From Planctomycetales bacterium (GTDB lineage: Bacteria; Planctomycetota; Planctomycetia; Planctomycetales; Planctomycetaceae), in assembly GCA_028285345.1 (NCBI GenBank), contig JANQPT010000061.1:241511-305510 (forward strand): a stretch of 64,000 nt of DNA, read 5' to 3'. The first letter of the stretch is position 1, and the number at the start of each line of letters is the position of its first letter. Made by a program: the position numbers and the translations under genes. The notes under the pieces were generated by a model. That model ran no database searches. It saw only the letters and a list, made by a program, of their open reading frames with translations, and had not been told where the DNA came from. Shown piece by piece: positions 16,943 to 26,614 of this stretch.

Positions 16943-19192
16943 TCAGGCAATCGTCATCGTTGAGTCGATGAGCTGGGGCAGGATCGAGTCAAAATCGAAT
17001 AACAACGTCTCGACTTCGGCCACATCTCCGCCGCCGAGATCGGCATAAACTGCGTCGGTTGCGATTTCACGCTGAGCAGCTCTTGCTGCCGGTTCGACGA
17101 TGTCCTCTGCAGGTGCAATCCGCCGTGCAATTTCCTCAGCCATTGCCCGGGTGGATTCAGCAAATAATCCTAGGAGATCCGCTGGAGCCGGCGCTAATAG
17201 CCCGACCGACGGCAGCTGTTCGAATTTACTCTCAGCCTCTGGCCGTGTCTGTACAACGTGTTTGGTTGCTGCGCTCATTGCGGCGGGTTGGCTGCCTGCG
17301 ACGATTGGGGCCGGGTTGTTGACGTCGCGTCCGAATTCCACGTTGAGCAGGCCCAGATCGGCGAAGTTCACATTGCCGTCGTTCGTCGGATCGGCGCTGG
17401 GATCGTAGTCGGGATGGCCGGTCGCCAAACCAAAGTTGACGTTCATCAATCCAACGTCGGCAAAATTGACCGCTCCGTCGTAATTTGTGTCGCTGTTGAA
17501 CGTCGTTGCTCCGTTCAGCTCAATCGCCATTTCCGGCGCATTTGCGGCGTTGCTGAACAGGACAATTCCGGCACTCTCCGAAAAGTTGGGCGCGCTGGGG
17601 TCGATGCCGCTCGGCAGCGAGGGCGCGAACGTCAACTGAAACGTCTGCGATCCGCCGGGAGCCAAGACGATGTCGTCGCCGGCATTGCTGGACAACTGGA
17701 CGTCAACCGTCACATCGTCGACATTGATCACAATCTCATACAACGTCAATGGGGCGGCGCCGCTATTGGTGATGGTGAACGAACGCCCGTCGTCGGCCAA
17801 CGCGGGCCGGACGTAGCTGCTGTCCTGTGCGCCGGGACGATACTGCGACAGCGGCGTGCCGAATGTGATCGACTGGTCGGAACTACTGCCCGAATTGTCG
17901 GCCGCAGCAATCCCCGGCGCCGGATTGATGGTGATCGTGAATTGCTGCTCGCTGCTCTCATCGTTTCCGCCGAAGTCATTGCCGCCGTCATCCATCAGCC
18001 GGACAGTGACCGTTGTGGTCCCAGTCATGCTCTCCGCTGCGGTGAAAGTCAGATTGCCCGTGTCGGGATCGATCGCTGGTTGCTGGGAGAAGAAGCTGTC
18101 GTCGCTCTCAACGATGAACGTCAATTGCTGACCCGATTCGCTTGCGGCCCCTTTGGAAATGTTCTGCGCGAATCCGGCAATCGATTGCGCGCCGGCAAAC
18201 TGATCGACATCCACGTTGCCGGACAGCGTAAAGGAGGGCGGAGTATTGGGTGGTGCGACGAAGTACCCGTTGATCGGGTCTGCGGTATCGGAGGCCCACT
18301 CGCCGTTGGGATTTTGGGCGGTGCCGTTGGCCAGTTCTCCGCTCGCTTCGAGCGAGAACGACAGATCGAGCGTGCTCCCCAGCCCAACGATCGGATTGCC
18401 GAACTCGTTGACGAGAAAACCTTTGTAGGGAGCCTTCATCTCCAATTCATGGCCGTCCGCCGAGAGGGCGTAGGTGATGTTTCCTTCCTCGGGGTCTTCT
18501 TTGTCGCGTACAAATACGATGGTGTCGTCCGCGTCGGTCGCCGGGTCATTCTCTTGGTAGACCCACTGCGTGTAGAAATCGTAGTGAGCAAGTTGGTGTC
18601 TAACAAATCCGGGACTGTAAGGGCCGTCATTGCCCTCCTCGTAGTCGCCGAGCGTCTGTTCCAAGAACGACTGATCCAGTTCGTCCTCGTCGATTGCGCC
18701 ATGGTTGATGTAGTGCCCCGTGTTGAACGCGCCGTTATAGAACTCGAGCTCTGCGTTGGCGTCGTATCCTGGTGTTGTCGGATAATACCCGCCTTGATGC
18801 AGCGGATATCCGGTTGCATCGTTTTGGTCAACGTCGATGGTGACGATGACGTAGTAGCGGCCGGCGCGGTTGTTCACCGACTCCTGCTGTGTGTTGCCGA
18901 TGATGCCGGTCGCCTTGAAGTAGAAATACAGGTTCTCTTCGTCGTGGGTGACGCGGAATTCGAGCAAATCGACGTCTTCGTGGTCGACGTAAGCCGGCGT
19001 GTCGCCCGGTAACTCGTGATCGGTATCGTGCTGATCGTCGACGGGATCGGTACCCATCGCGCCGGCCACGTCATCCCAGTCGTCGAAGTTTCCATCGATT
19101 TCGATCGTCGCCCCGGCAGCCAATACCAGGCGCTCTTCCAGGGGCTCCAAGTGAAGTGTGCGGTAGTATGGCTGCGAGCTTCGCGGAGACAT
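16943..19192 (-). CDS. Secreted LEPR-XLL/dockerin-like multidomain protein
   Basis: A 749-residue protein beginning with LEPLEERLVLAAG near 15-27, the LEPR-XLL-type motif of large planctomycete exported proteins. Residues about 28-270 form a beta-rich domain like carbohydrate-binding DOMON/CBM9 folds (IEIDGNFDDWDDV). A cadherin-like segment follows (about 315-420), then an Ig-like choice-of-anchor segment (about 440-560). Two dockerin-like calcium loops, DTNYDGAVNFADVGLMNVNFG and DPTNDGNVNFADLGLLNVEFG, are near 570-625. The last 120 residues are Ala/Glu-rich. Extracellular or cell-surface location is likely. Ligand and partner unknown. The minus-strand start has a poor ribosome site. Confidence 0.82.
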   Translation of the reverse strand: MSPRSSQPYYRTLHLEPLEERLVLAAGATIEIDGNFDDWDDVAGAMGTDPVDDQHDTDHELPGDTPAYVDHEDVDLLEFRVTHDEENLYFYFKATGIIGNTQQESVNNRAGRYYVIVTIDVDQNDATGYPLHQGGYYPTTPGYDANAELEFYNGAFNTGHYINHGAIDEDELDQSFLEQTLGDYEEGNDGPYSPGFVRHQLAHYDFYTQWVYQENDPATDADDTIVFVRDKEDPEEGNITYALSADGHELEMKAPYKGFLVNEFGNPIVGLGSTLDLSFSLEASGELANGTAQNPNGEWASDTADPINGYFVAPPNTPPSFTLSGNVDVDQFAGAQSIAGFAQNISKGAASESGQQLTFIVESDDSFFSQQPAIDPDTGNLTFTAAESMTGTTTVTVRLMDDGGNDFGGNDESSEQQFTITINPAPGIAAADNSGSSSDQSITFGTPLSQYRPGAQDSSYVRPALADDGRSFTITNSGAAPLTLYEIVINVDDVTVDVQLSSNAGDDIVLAPGGSQTFQLTFAPSLPSGIDPSAPNFSESAGIVLFSNAANAPEMAIELNGATTFNSDTNYDGAVNFADVGLMNVNFGLATGHPDYDPSADPTNDGNVNFADLGLLNVEFGRDVNNPAPIVAGSQPAAMSAATKHVVQTRPEAESKFEQLPSVGLLAPAPADLLGLFAESTRAMAEEIARRIAPAEDIVEPAARAAQREIATDAVYADLGGGDVAEVETLLFDFDSILPQLIDSTMTIA

Positions 19193-19273
19193 GACGCTTG
19201 ATGTGATCGTCGGGAGTTAGCAGGTGAAACCTTCATCATAGCGGACAAACCTGCTGTTTTCGACCGGAGTGGT

Positions 19274-20302
19274 TCACTTGACTGTGATCAGATACTGCTG
19301 GTCACCTTCGCACCGCACGTCAATTGACACCGGCAAGAACGCCTGTAACACGTTAATGTGCGTCCGCGTATGCTGCGTCGGTCCGAGCGTGCGGAAAGCG
19401 CTTCCCTGCCCATCCACCGCCGCCAGTCCCAGCGGCAATAAGAGTTGGTCGGCCAGGTATTCCCCGACCGGGACATCGGCATCGATCCAGCGCCGGGCCG
19501 CTTGCAGAGTACGTGCCGCGACCGTTTCGGCGGAGACCCCTTTCTCGCCGAAACCGGTGAACACTTCCGTTACTTGCGGCGTACGGAGTTCGATCAGCAA
19601 CACGTTCCCCGGTCCGGGCGAATCGGATCGCTCCTCGACTTCGAAACATGATTTCCGCCAACCAGTTTTGCGGGCGACTGACTCGCATTCCCGTTCGCCG
19701 ATATGCCGCGGCAAGTTGGCCACCAACGCCCGGACGCGGCGGTCAATAATCTTGCCGCGCTCTAGCAACTTCAGTCCCTGCAACTGATTTGCCGGCCGAA
19801 TCGTATAGACGACTTCTCCTCCCCCTGCGGGATAGAATCCCGGCCGAATCAGTTGTGCCGTCACTTGCGGGCCCATGCGATTGATTAGCGGGAAATAGGC
19901 CCGATCCAGAAAATCGTAAGGCGGCGCGAAGGGATTATGTGTTCCGCCGCTCAGACGGATGGTCGAGATTTCCTGCGTCTGAAGCAGCGCGGGCAAGATC
20001 GTTTGCAACACCAACGAGGTGCTGCCGGCGGTGCCCACATCGAATTGATACTCGCCGGCCCGCACTGTTCCCGGATGGATCACCAATTCCAACGATCCAA
20101 TTTCTGCACCTGCAATGTCAGATTGGCTGATTTCCTGTGCCGCCCGGACAGCAGTCAAATGCTGTCGGCGCAGACCCGGGACCTTGCGGCCGGCGCGGAT
20201 GTTTTTGATCGCGACCGCTTGGTTTGTGACCAATGATAATGCGATCGAAGAGCGAACGATTTGTCCGCCTCCTTCGCCTTGGGATCCCTCGATGATGATC
20301 AT
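19274..20302 (-). CDS. rtcA: RNA 3'-terminal phosphate cyclase
   Basis: The 342-residue length matches RtcA. Motifs: EGSQGEGGGQIVRSS at 5-19, RAGRKVPGLRRQHL, the signature GGTHNPFAPPYDFL near 120, PAGGGEV and TRTHINVL near the C-terminus with the His that is adenylylated. The enzyme uses ATP to convert RNA 3' phosphates to 2',3'-cyclic phosphates. No rtcB or rtcR is seen next to it, unlike the enterobacterial operon. It is a single gene; the next minus-strand gene upstream ends about 200 bases away beyond a hairpin. Confidence 0.93.
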   Translation of the reverse strand: MIIIEGSQGEGGGQIVRSSIALSLVTNQAVAIKNIRAGRKVPGLRRQHLTAVRAAQEISQSDIAGAEIGSLELVIHPGTVRAGEYQFDVGTAGSTSLVLQTILPALLQTQEISTIRLSGGTHNPFAPPYDFLDRAYFPLINRMGPQVTAQLIRPGFYPAGGGEVVYTIRPANQLQGLKLLERGKIIDRRVRALVANLPRHIGERECESVARKTGWRKSCFEVEERSDSPGPGNVLLIELRTPQVTEVFTGFGEKGVSAETVAARTLQAARRWIDADVPVGEYLADQLLLPLGLAAVDGQGSAFRTLGPTQHTRTHINVLQAFLPVSIDVRCEGDQQYLITVK

Positions 20303-20410
20303 AACGTCGGTTCGACATTGAAACTTTGCGGAGGGAGTCAGCTCTCAGGCACTCCCCGTCGACAATTATCTGGACGAGACACCGGTGCGATCAATCAAGT
20401 TCGGCAATCC

Positions 20411-20470
20411 AGTCTCAAAATGAAATCAGCCGCTCCGGTGACCGGAACGGCTGATTAACGTTTTGAGACA
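20411..20470. terminator. Long nested hairpin between rtcA and the acidic-protein gene
   Basis: An inner stem AATCAGCCG/CGGCTGATT (20424-20456) with a further TCCGGT/ACCGGA section is enclosed by GTCTCAAAA/TTTTGAGAC. Read on the minus strand a short T-rich run follows the inner stem. It lies just past the stop of the 20498-20764 gene and is likely to end its transcript. Confidence 0.65.
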
Positions 20471-20497
20471 ATCTGGATTGTCGCTGTGATTTGCGAC

Positions 20498-20764
20498 TTA
20501 GGCGGCTTCGGAGAGCGGGCCTTCGCTCTCATCGTCAAACTCGTTGACGGCCCCGTCCTCCTCTTCGTCCTCGTCGTGCACGAGGTAATAGATACTGTTC
20601 AGGGCGTCTTCCAGGTAAGTTTTGATGTTTTCGCTTTCCGCCGACTCGATCAGTCCTTCGAGCGACTCGACGATGCGATCGACCTCTTCGCCGGAGATCT
20701 CTTCAAATTCCTCGTCACCTACCTGATCCTCGAACTCCATTTCGTGGCTGTGTGCTTCGGTCAC
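20498..20764 (-). CDS. Small highly acidic protein
   Basis: An 88-residue protein with very high Asp/Glu content (for example DEDEEEDGAVNEFDDESEG near the end), predicted mostly helical in the middle (VDRIVESLEGLIESAESENIKTYLEDALNSIYYLV). No signal or membrane segment. Codon use and an ATG with GGAG upstream (AAGGAGTCGTCCG) favour a real gene. No family recognised; such acidic helical proteins are often binding partners, but that is only a guess here. Confidence 0.65.
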   Translation of the reverse strand: MTEAHSHEMEFEDQVGDEEFEEISGEEVDRIVESLEGLIESAESENIKTYLEDALNSIYYLVHDEDEEEDGAVNEFDDESEGPLSEAA

Positions 20765-21024
20765 GGACGACTCCTTGTGTCAATTTCAGCAATTTTGAGA
20801 TGTTTCGCCGGAAGGGCGAAACTCTTGGCCAGCGGTTCCGCGACGGCACTTGAAATCCGTTTCAGGCAGTTGCGGCCCGCCCTTGCGACAGGTGGGCGGA
20901 ATTCTCTCGAAAGTTCTGAATTAGTCAAGATGAACTCGACCTGTTTTGAAATAAGAATTCGCGCCGGGCGGATCTCCGTCAGGCCCCGATTCCACGACAT
21001 ACCAGCGAAAACGACGCGCCCGGA

Positions 21025-22464
21025 TCAATAGCGGTCTTCACCGGTTAGACGCTGTTCAACGGCATCGGCTCGCGATGCGACTTCCAGTATGCTGCGGCGA
21101 ATCTCTTCGACGTCCACCGTCGATCGCGGATAGGTGTCGACCATTACGAACATCTCGCGGCCGTCGATTTCTCTCAATGCCAGTCCGCCATGAGGAATCA
21201 CGGAGTTCAACCGCAGCGCCGCTTCGAAGAACGTCGCATCCGCGGGGCAGCAAGTGCTGTAGATTAAGAGTAATCGTTCGTCGGCGGAATGGTCGCTCGG
21301 CTCAACAAAGACCGTCTGGCGCCGGCCGTCCGGGAGCTGAAGCTTCAGCCGGTAGCGATTGTCACTGCGGGTCCACTCGATTGACGGATCTCCGCTAAAC
21401 GCGTCGTTAAGCAGTGACTCAATGTCGCGCGTTTGTCCCAAGACCGCTTGCAAGAGTTGCGCTGCTTCGATCCCGTCGCACGGCCGGTTTTGTGGGCTTT
21501 TTGATAGCAGCAGGCTGAGCGCTTCGCCCATTTCCAAACTCACCCGCGGACAGAGCTCACGGATGCTGGGCAGCGGCTCGGTCGACACCCGGGACATCAA
21601 ATCCTCGATCGAATTTGCCACGAATGGCAACCGTCCGCTGAGCATCAAAAAATAGCAAACGCCCAATGCGTAGACATCGCTGGCGGGACTGGCAGGTTGG
21701 CCCTGAAACAACTCCGGCGCCATGAAGTTCGGCGTGCCTGCCAAATCTTTGGCGCAGTTCTTGCGGCGGATGGTGGAGAGCCGTTTGGCCAATCCAAAAT
21801 CGGCGATCTTGGCAAGGCCCCGATGGCTGAGCAGAATATTGTCCGGCTTGAGATCGCGGTGCACAATCCCGTCGCGATGGGCACAGGCCAGACCCTCGGC
21901 AATCATGACGGCCAATGACGTGGCCCGCACGGGGGTCAACCGCTGCTCGTCCCGGAGCAACCGCTGCAAGGACCGTCCCGGTACAAATTCCATTTCGAGA
22001 AAATGAAAACCGCCTGATTGGCCGATGGAGTGGATCGTAACAACGTGGGGGTGCACCAGCGATGCGGTGGCGCGGCCTTCGTTGGTGAATCGCTCGACGT
22101 AATCCTGATCAATCCGGGCCGATTTAGGTGAGAGCACCTTCAAGGCGCAGCGCCGGTCCAAGTGTTGATGGCGGGCCAGATACACCCGCCCCATGCCGCC
22201 GCTGCCAATGAGCGACTCCAATTGAAATACGTCGAGTTTGCTCCCCAGCAACTCGTCCGTTTCCTCGGAGGGTTCACTGTAGTAACTGCCGCCGTCATGC
22301 CAGTCATGAATCAGTAGCGTTTCTTCAAGTTGATCTGCCGATACATTCAACAAGGCAACGCCGCAACGGGAGCACGCGCCGTCCACAGTTTGCAGGCGTT
22401 CGTTGCATCCTGGGCAGTACAGGATATTGGGAGCAGCTTCAGGTTGGTCGATGGACGCCGTCAA
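21025..22464 (-). CDS. Cytosolic Hanks-type Ser/Thr protein kinase with an N-terminal zinc ribbon
   Basis: The 479-residue product uses a TTG start (no better start is near). Cys17, Cys20, Cys31 and Cys34 form a zinc ribbon. The kinase domain (about 78-345) is complete: IGSGGMGRVYLA, Lys109 in CALKV, HRDLKPDN at 202-209, DFG at 222-224, and APE in MAPELF. No membrane helix follows. The last 120 residues look like a separate alpha/beta domain resembling type III chaperone/YbjN-like folds. The predicted role is phosphorylation of Ser/Thr in the cytosol; targets unknown. It is divergent from the CPBP protease gene across a 376-base gap. Confidence 0.9.
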   Translation of the reverse strand: MTASIDQPEAAPNILYCPGCNERLQTVDGACSRCGVALLNVSADQLEETLLIHDWHDGGSYYSEPSEETDELLGSKLDVFQLESLIGSGGMGRVYLARHQHLDRRCALKVLSPKSARIDQDYVERFTNEGRATASLVHPHVVTIHSIGQSGGFHFLEMEFVPGRSLQRLLRDEQRLTPVRATSLAVMIAEGLACAHRDGIVHRDLKPDNILLSHRGLAKIADFGLAKRLSTIRRKNCAKDLAGTPNFMAPELFQGQPASPASDVYALGVCYFLMLSGRLPFVANSIEDLMSRVSTEPLPSIRELCPRVSLEMGEALSLLLSKSPQNRPCDGIEAAQLLQAVLGQTRDIESLLNDAFSGDPSIEWTRSDNRYRLKLQLPDGRRQTVFVEPSDHSADERLLLIYSTCCPADATFFEAALRLNSVIPHGGLALREIDGREMFVMVDTYPRSTVDVEEIRRSILEVASRADAVEQRLTGEDRY

Positions 22465-22840
22465 GTTCTGTAATTATCAAGAAATCAAGATTTGGAGCCG
22501 AGTCACGAATGACGGGGTGTAAGCTCTGCCACAGAATATCAGCCGCCGGGCGCCAGCCCGCGGTTTCGATCGTTAAGAACCGGCCGCTGGTGCGATCTGG
22601 TTGATTTGATGAACTGCTGAGAACGTTTTATTTGACAAATCTTAGTATAAGGACTTCGCCGGACGGGGGGAAATCTTGAGCGACTTGCCACGATCGGTCT
22701 CTCCAGGCGAATATTGCGGCAGAATCACCGTTGTAGGCGGAAGTCCGCCCTGTCGACGATTTGACCAATTTGCGAATTCCTGTTAAATCAGCCCCCAAGC
22801 GAGCTGTTTTTCCGCCCCGCTAACAGGATCTGGACTCCCG
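22465..22840. other. Divergent intergenic region upstream of the kinase and the CPBP gene
   Basis: No gene seen. It has a short GGCGGA/TCCGCC hairpin near 22737-22750 and a TTGACA near 22632 with no well-spaced -10. Promoters for both flanking genes must lie here but I cannot place them with confidence. Confidence 0.35.
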
Positions 22841-24052
22841 ATGACGGACGAACCGAACGAACACGCGGATGTCCCCGATCGGATGGACTTCGATCCGACG
22901 CCTCGCCCAAATGAGGGTGGCGAATACAACCTCAACAGTTTTGATCCGCCGACCGTGGATGAAGAGACTCTCCAGCCGGTCGTACAGAGCTCGACCGTTG
23001 CGGCGACATCAAATTCGCGGTCTCCACGCGTGATCATCCCGGGTCTGGAAGCAATCTGCTGGTTGGTCGGAGCATTTGTGGCGATGATTTCCGGCAGCAT
23101 GCTCGGCGCCCTGATGTACGTGCTCTACCAAGTCGCACAGCATCCTGAAAAGAAGCCGGCGCTGTTTGAGCTTGCCAAAGAAGCGGCGTTGCCATCTGCA
23201 ATCGGTTCCCAACTTGGCATCTTGTGCTTCGGCGGACTCGGCGCGTTCGTCAGATATCGCTCGCGGTTGCCTGAGGTGTTCGGTTTTCGAATGCCGACAT
23301 TCGCCCAATTGGTTGCTATCGTCGCATTGACCCTGCCGGTGCAGATGCTTGCACAGTGCTGGGCGGTCGGTGCCTCGGAAGTCATGCAAGTCTGGGAGAT
23401 TCCCGACTTCAAGGAATTGTACGCCGAACAGATGGAAACGCTGTTCAGCGCCGGGCCAATTGCCGTCATGTGGTTGCTCATCGCGCTTTGTCCCGCCGTC
23501 GGTGAGGAAGTCGTCTTTCGCGGATTGATTGGAACGACGCTCGTCCGCAATTGGGGTCCGGTCTGGGGCGTGCTGGTGACCTCGGTCTTATTCGGAATCA
23601 TGCACCTGATCCCCATCCAGGCAATCGCGGTGATTCCGCTGGGCATGGCGATGCACTATGTGTATCTGACGACACGAAGCTTTTGGGCACCGGTACTGTT
23701 CCACTTGTGCAACAATTCGCTGGCGCTGCTGTTGATGAAGTTGGCAAGCGACGCCGACATAGCGGACCTGGACGACATAGTGGAACTGCCGTCACGAGTG
23801 AGTATCGCGCTCTCGCTGTTTAGCTCTGCCGCATTAATCGTCTGGTTGTGGGGCACGCGAAAAACGGCCGCAACGGAAACTGTGGCCATCGAAGACAGTG
23901 ACGATCCCGGTCGAGATTCACTTCGTGCTCAACAGGTCGAAAGCAACGATACTGAATTGGCCGCCCTTTTCTCGCTTGCACTGCTTACGCTCGGATTGGG
24001 GGCGTCGGCAGCGCTCGCGATCGTGGAGATCAAGTCGTTTATAGACGCGTAG
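22841..24052 (+). CDS. CPBP-family intramembrane glutamic protease
   Basis: A 403-residue membrane protein with a polar N-terminal 60 residues and about eight hydrophobic segments. The ABI/CPBP motifs are complete: GEEVVFRG with Glu222, Glu223 and Arg227, FGIMHL with His255, and HLCNNS with His288. The family includes Rce1-type prenyl-protein proteases and bacteriocin-immunity proteins; which applies here cannot be told. A late acidic loop (about 345-375) and a final membrane segment are extra. Convergent with the helicase gene, 31 bases between stops. Confidence 0.9.
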   Translation: MTDEPNEHADVPDRMDFDPTPRPNEGGEYNLNSFDPPTVDEETLQPVVQSSTVAATSNSRSPRVIIPGLEAICWLVGAFVAMISGSMLGALMYVLYQVAQHPEKKPALFELAKEAALPSAIGSQLGILCFGGLGAFVRYRSRLPEVFGFRMPTFAQLVAIVALTLPVQMLAQCWAVGASEVMQVWEIPDFKELYAEQMETLFSAGPIAVMWLLIALCPAVGEEVVFRGLIGTTLVRNWGPVWGVLVTSVLFGIMHLIPIQAIAVIPLGMAMHYVYLTTRSFWAPVLFHLCNNSLALLLMKLASDADIADLDDIVELPSRVSIALSLFSSAALIVWLWGTRKTAATETVAIEDSDDPGRDSLRAQQVESNDTELAALFSLALLTLGLGASAALAIVEIKSFIDA

Positions 24053-24083
24053 GCCGCTCATTCGTCTCCAAAAGACGCATCGA

Positions 24084-26345
24084 TCAGCGGAGCCCGACCG
24101 GCTGCAGCGGACTCTTGGCGATGTCGAAATGCCGTCGCTCACCGGATGGGAATTCGACCGTCGCCGTTTTTCGGCGGCCGAAGCCGTCGACGTCAACGAC
24201 GGTGCCGACTCCATACTGTGGGTGGCGGACCTGCATGCCGATGCTGAATCCCAGCGGCAACTTCGCCGCTGACGACGTCCCGTTAAGCAGGTCGGCGGCC
24301 GTCATCAGTTGCGGGCGGTCCGCCTGCTCGTCGAGCGGGGGACGGCGCTTGATCACCGGCTCAAAATCGTCCAGCGAATCGTCTTGGTCATGAGCATCGT
24401 CCCAATCCGGCCCACTCGGCTCCGGATTGACATCGATGGCGGTGAGATCCATTTCCTGCAAGAACCCGCTCGGAATGGCGGACTGACTGCGGCCGCGATA
24501 ATTGCGCCGCTCGGTACGCGTGAGGTACAACTGCTCCTTCGCGCGCGTCATGCCTACGAACAACAATCGTCGCTCTTCCTCAAGATCGAACGAGTCCTCG
24601 CTTTGCAACGCCCGTTCGTGAGGCAAGATGTTTTCTTCGACGGCAACGATGAACACCACCGAGTATTCCAGTCCCTTGGCAGCGTGCAGCGTCATCAAAG
24701 TCACGCTGCCGGAGTCGTCATCAAGCTGGTCGACGTCGCTGACCAAGGAGCTGTCTTCCAGAAAGCCTTCCAAACTGGCCGATTGACCCTGTTCGGCATC
24801 GTACTGTTCCGCAGCGGTGATCAACTCTTGCACGTTCGCGCGACGCTCTTCGATCTGGTCAGACAGATCATCCTCCCAGCCGTGCGTGTAGCGCGATTGC
24901 ACAAGGACCTTGTTCATAAGCTCGGCAACCGGCGAGTTTGAATTCTGCGACAACTCATTAATGAGCTGCGCAAAACCGTGCAAAGCCTTAACGGCGCGCT
25001 TGTTGAGCTTTGGAATGTTCTCCGCCGCGGCGGCCGCTTCTAACAGGCTGGTCCCCTGCTCCGCTGCCCACTTGATCACGCGGGAGAGCGTGACTTTGCC
25101 GATCCCTCGTGCAGGCTTGTTCACGACCCGTTCAAACGCGGTCCGGTCCGCCGGGTTGGCGATCAGCCGCAGGTAAGCAACGATATCTTTGACTTCCGTC
25201 CGCTCGAAGAATCCGACGCCGGCGGCGACCTGAAACGGAATGCGGTGCCGCTGCAGCGCCCGCTCCAAACTTCGGGAGAGCGCGTTGACGCGATAAAAAA
25301 TTGCAAATTCGGACCAGCCGCGTCCAGTCTCTTCAACCAATGTGCGAATCTGGCGCGCAATTCCCTCCGCTTCGGCAACGCCGTCGGGAAAACTCAACAA
25401 CTCGACCGGCGGCCCGTCATCGTTGTTGGTTACGAGGACCTTGGATTTACGGTGAACGTTATGCGCGATCAATAGATCCGCCTGGCGCAGGATCTCCTTG
25501 GTGCTGCGGAAATTGTCTTCCAGCCGCACGATTTCGGCATCGGGAAAATCTTGTTCAAACCGCAAAATGTTGCCGATCTCCGCGCCGCGCCAAGCGTAAA
25601 TCGACTGGTCCGGGTCGCCCGTCGCGCAGAGGTTGGGAAAGTCTTGCGACAACGCGCGGATGATATTGTATTGCGGCAGATTGGTGTCTTGATATTCGTC
25701 AACCAAAATGTAGCTATACTGTTCATCAAGTTGCCGCCGCAGTTCGGAATTCTCCCTGAGCAACGTCGCCACATGCAGCAAGAGATCGTCGAAGTCTACG
25801 GCGTTGCTCCGCTGCAAGGCGCGCTGATAAGCGGGATAGACCTCGGCCATGATCCGTCCCTGAAAATCTCCGATCCCCGTCCGTGAGTTTTCCGCCCATG
25901 ATTGTGGATCTTGCAGGCCGTTCTTGGCGCGGCTAATCCGCGCTGCAATGGCTTGCGGCGGAAAGTGTGTTGCATCGTGGTCCAACTCAGCCATCACGGA
26001 CTTGAGCAATCGCCGTTGGTCGGATGTGTCGAGAATCGTGTAATTCGGCTCCAAACCGACGCCGCGGGCATGTCTCCGCAGTAGTCGCGCACAAAAACGG
26101 TGAAACGTCCCGACCCATGGCTTCGCCTGCGGCAGCAGGGATTCGACCCGTTCCACCATCTCACGGGCCGCTTTGTTGGTGAACGTGATTGCCAAAATCT
26201 GCTGTGGGGCGACTCCCACTTCGACCAGCCGGGCGATACGGTGCGTGATCACCCGAGTCTTCCCCGACCCGGGCCCGGCCAACACGAGGAGCGGCCCCTC
26301 CTTGTGGTCCACGGCCTGCTGTTGGCTATCAGTGAGTTCGTTCAA
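24084..26345 (-). CDS. UvrD/PcrA-type superfamily 1 DNA helicase
   Basis: The 753-residue protein has the full SF1A set: Q motif LTDSQQQAV, Walker A AGPGSGKT at 23-30, TFTNKAAREM (Ia), VDEYQDTN (II), GDPDQSIYAWRGA (III), LEDNFRST (IV), TLHAAKGLEY (V) and VGMTRAKEQLYLT (VI). The C-terminal 60 residues (GMQVRHPQYGVGTVVDVDG) form the Tudor-like domain that binds RNA polymerase in PcrA/UvrD. It unwinds DNA 3' to 5' in nucleotide excision and mismatch repair. I leave the symbol blank because PcrA and UvrD cannot be separated by eye. Confidence 0.95.
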   Translation of the reverse strand: MNELTDSQQQAVDHKEGPLLVLAGPGSGKTRVITHRIARLVEVGVAPQQILAITFTNKAAREMVERVESLLPQAKPWVGTFHRFCARLLRRHARGVGLEPNYTILDTSDQRRLLKSVMAELDHDATHFPPQAIAARISRAKNGLQDPQSWAENSRTGIGDFQGRIMAEVYPAYQRALQRSNAVDFDDLLLHVATLLRENSELRRQLDEQYSYILVDEYQDTNLPQYNIIRALSQDFPNLCATGDPDQSIYAWRGAEIGNILRFEQDFPDAEIVRLEDNFRSTKEILRQADLLIAHNVHRKSKVLVTNNDDGPPVELLSFPDGVAEAEGIARQIRTLVEETGRGWSEFAIFYRVNALSRSLERALQRHRIPFQVAAGVGFFERTEVKDIVAYLRLIANPADRTAFERVVNKPARGIGKVTLSRVIKWAAEQGTSLLEAAAAAENIPKLNKRAVKALHGFAQLINELSQNSNSPVAELMNKVLVQSRYTHGWEDDLSDQIEERRANVQELITAAEQYDAEQGQSASLEGFLEDSSLVSDVDQLDDDSGSVTLMTLHAAKGLEYSVVFIVAVEENILPHERALQSEDSFDLEEERRLLFVGMTRAKEQLYLTRTERRNYRGRSQSAIPSGFLQEMDLTAIDVNPEPSGPDWDDAHDQDDSLDDFEPVIKRRPPLDEQADRPQLMTAADLLNGTSSAAKLPLGFSIGMQVRHPQYGVGTVVDVDGFGRRKTATVEFPSGERRHFDIAKSPLQPVGLR

Positions 26346-26614
26346 GGTCTCAATTACTCAAGTCGACCGGAATCAAGCGGCAGACAATCCATTCCGCCTA
26401 TCAACCGCTAATCATAGAAAACTGGGCCGCGACTTGGCCAGTCAAGGTTGGTGACAAGGGACTTCTTGCCACGCTGGGAAGTCTGTGGCTTGTCTCGCTC
26501 AGAAAAAACGTGTAACAAACGTGAGCGGAATCCGCTGAGCGAGTTAGGCGTGCGTACTTTGGTGCCGTGCGATGCAGCGCGGCGGAGTCTCTGTGATCAG
26601 AAAGGGGCGCGGCG

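Noticed and set aside
17258..19012. Long open frame (584 codons) on the plus strand
   Set aside because: It is antisense to the LEPR-XLL/dockerin gene, has no family match, and reflects the GC bias of the true gene.
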